A program made the position numbers and the translations under genes. A DNA stretch of 41,151 bases from Clostridia bacterium UC5.1-1D2 (GTDB taxonomy: Bacteria > Bacillota > Clostridia > Lachnospirales > Lachnospiraceae). Below the pieces are notes generated by a model that saw nothing but the letters and a program-made list of their open reading frames with translations, was not told the origin of the DNA and searched no databases. Location of the stretch: the NCBI GenBank assembly GCA_001304855.1, contig BBZN01000039.1, forward strand, positions 1-41,151. The letters run 5' to 3'. This document shows positions 40,660 through 41,151 of the stretch, piece by piece (the stretch's first letter is position 1; every line of letters starts with the position of its first letter).

Positions 40660-41121
40660 ATGGAAGAACTTGTATTTATTTTGCTGGGTTTAGGGCTGTT
40701 TTTTATTATTATTCCTTGTTATCATGCTGGCTGTCTATGTTCTGGCTTACTGGTTTATATTTGCCAAAGCAGGGGAGGCGGGATGGAAAGCCTGATTCCT
40801 TTCTATTCCAAATACACGGAATATAAGCTGATATGGAACACCAGAATGTTTGCGCTTTATATAGTCCTTGTGGTCATCGCCAATATCCTGACTGAAATCG
40901 GGGGTGTGGCAGCCGTTTTCGGAAGCCTTTTCTCCCTGGGAATGGCAGTGATGACTGTCCTGGGCTGCGTGAAGCTGGGACAGTCCTTCGGAAAAGGGCC
41001 TGGCTTTATCGTAGGTCTGGTGTTTCTGAATCCGATTTTTCTTCTGATTCTGGCCTTTGACCGTTCCGTCTATGTTGGGCCGGGGGCAAGAGCCTGTGAG
41101 CTATACCGACAACCATTATAG
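40660..41121 (+). CDS. Small membrane protein, DUF5684-like (frame breaks, end uncertain)
   Basis: About 146-153 aa with four or five hydrophobic segments. The motif AGEAGWKSLIPFYSKYTEYKLIW matches the AGKxGWxxLIPIYN pattern of DUF5684-type membrane proteins, which have no known function. Repairing an extra T near 40714 (IIIPVIMLAVYVLAYWF) and a missing A near 40775 (GWKSLIPF) gives a continuous N-terminal membrane helix. At the end, the run of five G near 41081 may lack one G; if so the protein ends GPGGKSL at 41097-41099, otherwise it runs on to 41121. ATG 40660 follows AAGGAG. Confidence 0.7.
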   Translation: MEELVFILLGLGLFFIIIPCYHAGCLCSGLLVYICQSRGGGMESLIPFYSKYTEYKLIWNTRMFALYIVLVVIANILTEIGGVAAVFGSLFSLGMAVMTVLGCVKLGQSFGKGPGFIVGLVFLNPIFLLILAFDRSVYVGPGARACELYRQPL

Positions 41122-41151
41122 TTGAATCATAATTAAATAATATAAAAGGGA

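Noticed and set aside
131..41121. Programmed frameshifting or mass pseudogenization
   Set aside because: No slippery site with downstream structure recurs at the breaks, and almost every gene including essential ones is affected; sequence error explains all cases more simply.

Overview
The window looks like a chromosomal segment of a Gram-positive anaerobe of the class Clostridia, most likely Lachnospiraceae (Clostridium cluster XIVa, Enterocloster-like). The reasons are a moderate-to-high GC content, strong AGGAGG-type ribosome binding sites, GTG and TTG starts, a formate-tetrahydrofolate ligase, a DAP-type MurE, tepA next to ftsK, and the conserved Firmicutes operon priA-def-fmt-rsmB-rlmN-prpC-prkC-rsgA-rpe-thiN. 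Every gene I accept lies on the + strand. The genus is an inference; there is no rRNA or other taxonomic marker in the window.

Layout. (1) 1-2117: end of a Gly-rich membrane-fusion protein, then a MacB-type ABC ATPase and permease, closed by a terminator. (2) 2220-3289: promoter and M19 dipeptidase. (3) 3339-5610: a PhoB/PhoR-like two-component system preceded by phased TTTACA repeats. (4) 5691-8981: TrpX-type ABC importer (binding lipoprotein, permease, ATPase) with a large hairpin between the first two genes. (5) 9084-10868: membrane-anchored SH3b/NlpC-P60 hydrolase. (6) 10914-14854: tepA-ftsK. (7) 15032-16747: fhs. (8) 16878-19857: murE-murF. (9) 19952-22763: amino acid permease and M18 aminopeptidase. 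(10) 22843-25038: heptad-repeat coiled-coil gene and MATE exporter. (11) 25165-37564: the long priA-to-thiN operon with a YugP-type Zn peptidase inserted between fmt and rsmB. (12) 37868-38813: pyridoxamine kinase. (13) 38828-41151: serS, a VOC protein and a small membrane protein.

How the genes work together. Cell wall and division functions dominate the left half: murE and murF make the UDP-MurNAc-pentapeptide, the NlpC/P60 enzyme remodels wall, and FtsK moves DNA through the septum. The priA operon couples replication restart, N-formyl-Met metabolism (fmt makes it, def removes it), rRNA modification (rsmB, rlmN), the Hanks kinase/phosphatase pair prkC/prpC that senses muropeptides, ribosome assembly (rsgA) and sugar and thiamine cofactor metabolism.

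Quality caveat. 28 of the 33 genes seen from their start carry at least one frame disruption. I count about 59 inferred single-base indels, about 52 of them losses, mostly in short homopolymers and often in essential genes. In each case, correcting the indels gives a length divisible by three and restores family motifs. I therefore read them as sequence errors, not pseudogenes, and give one full-length call per gene. No CRISPR array, IS element, phage module, rRNA or tRNA was seen. I found no convincing new multi-gene system. The best leads are the phased TTTACA array, the 27.55 kb symmetric inverted repeat, the 10.9 kb palindrome, the 6.9 kb intercistronic hairpin and the repeat-expanded coiled-coil gene.
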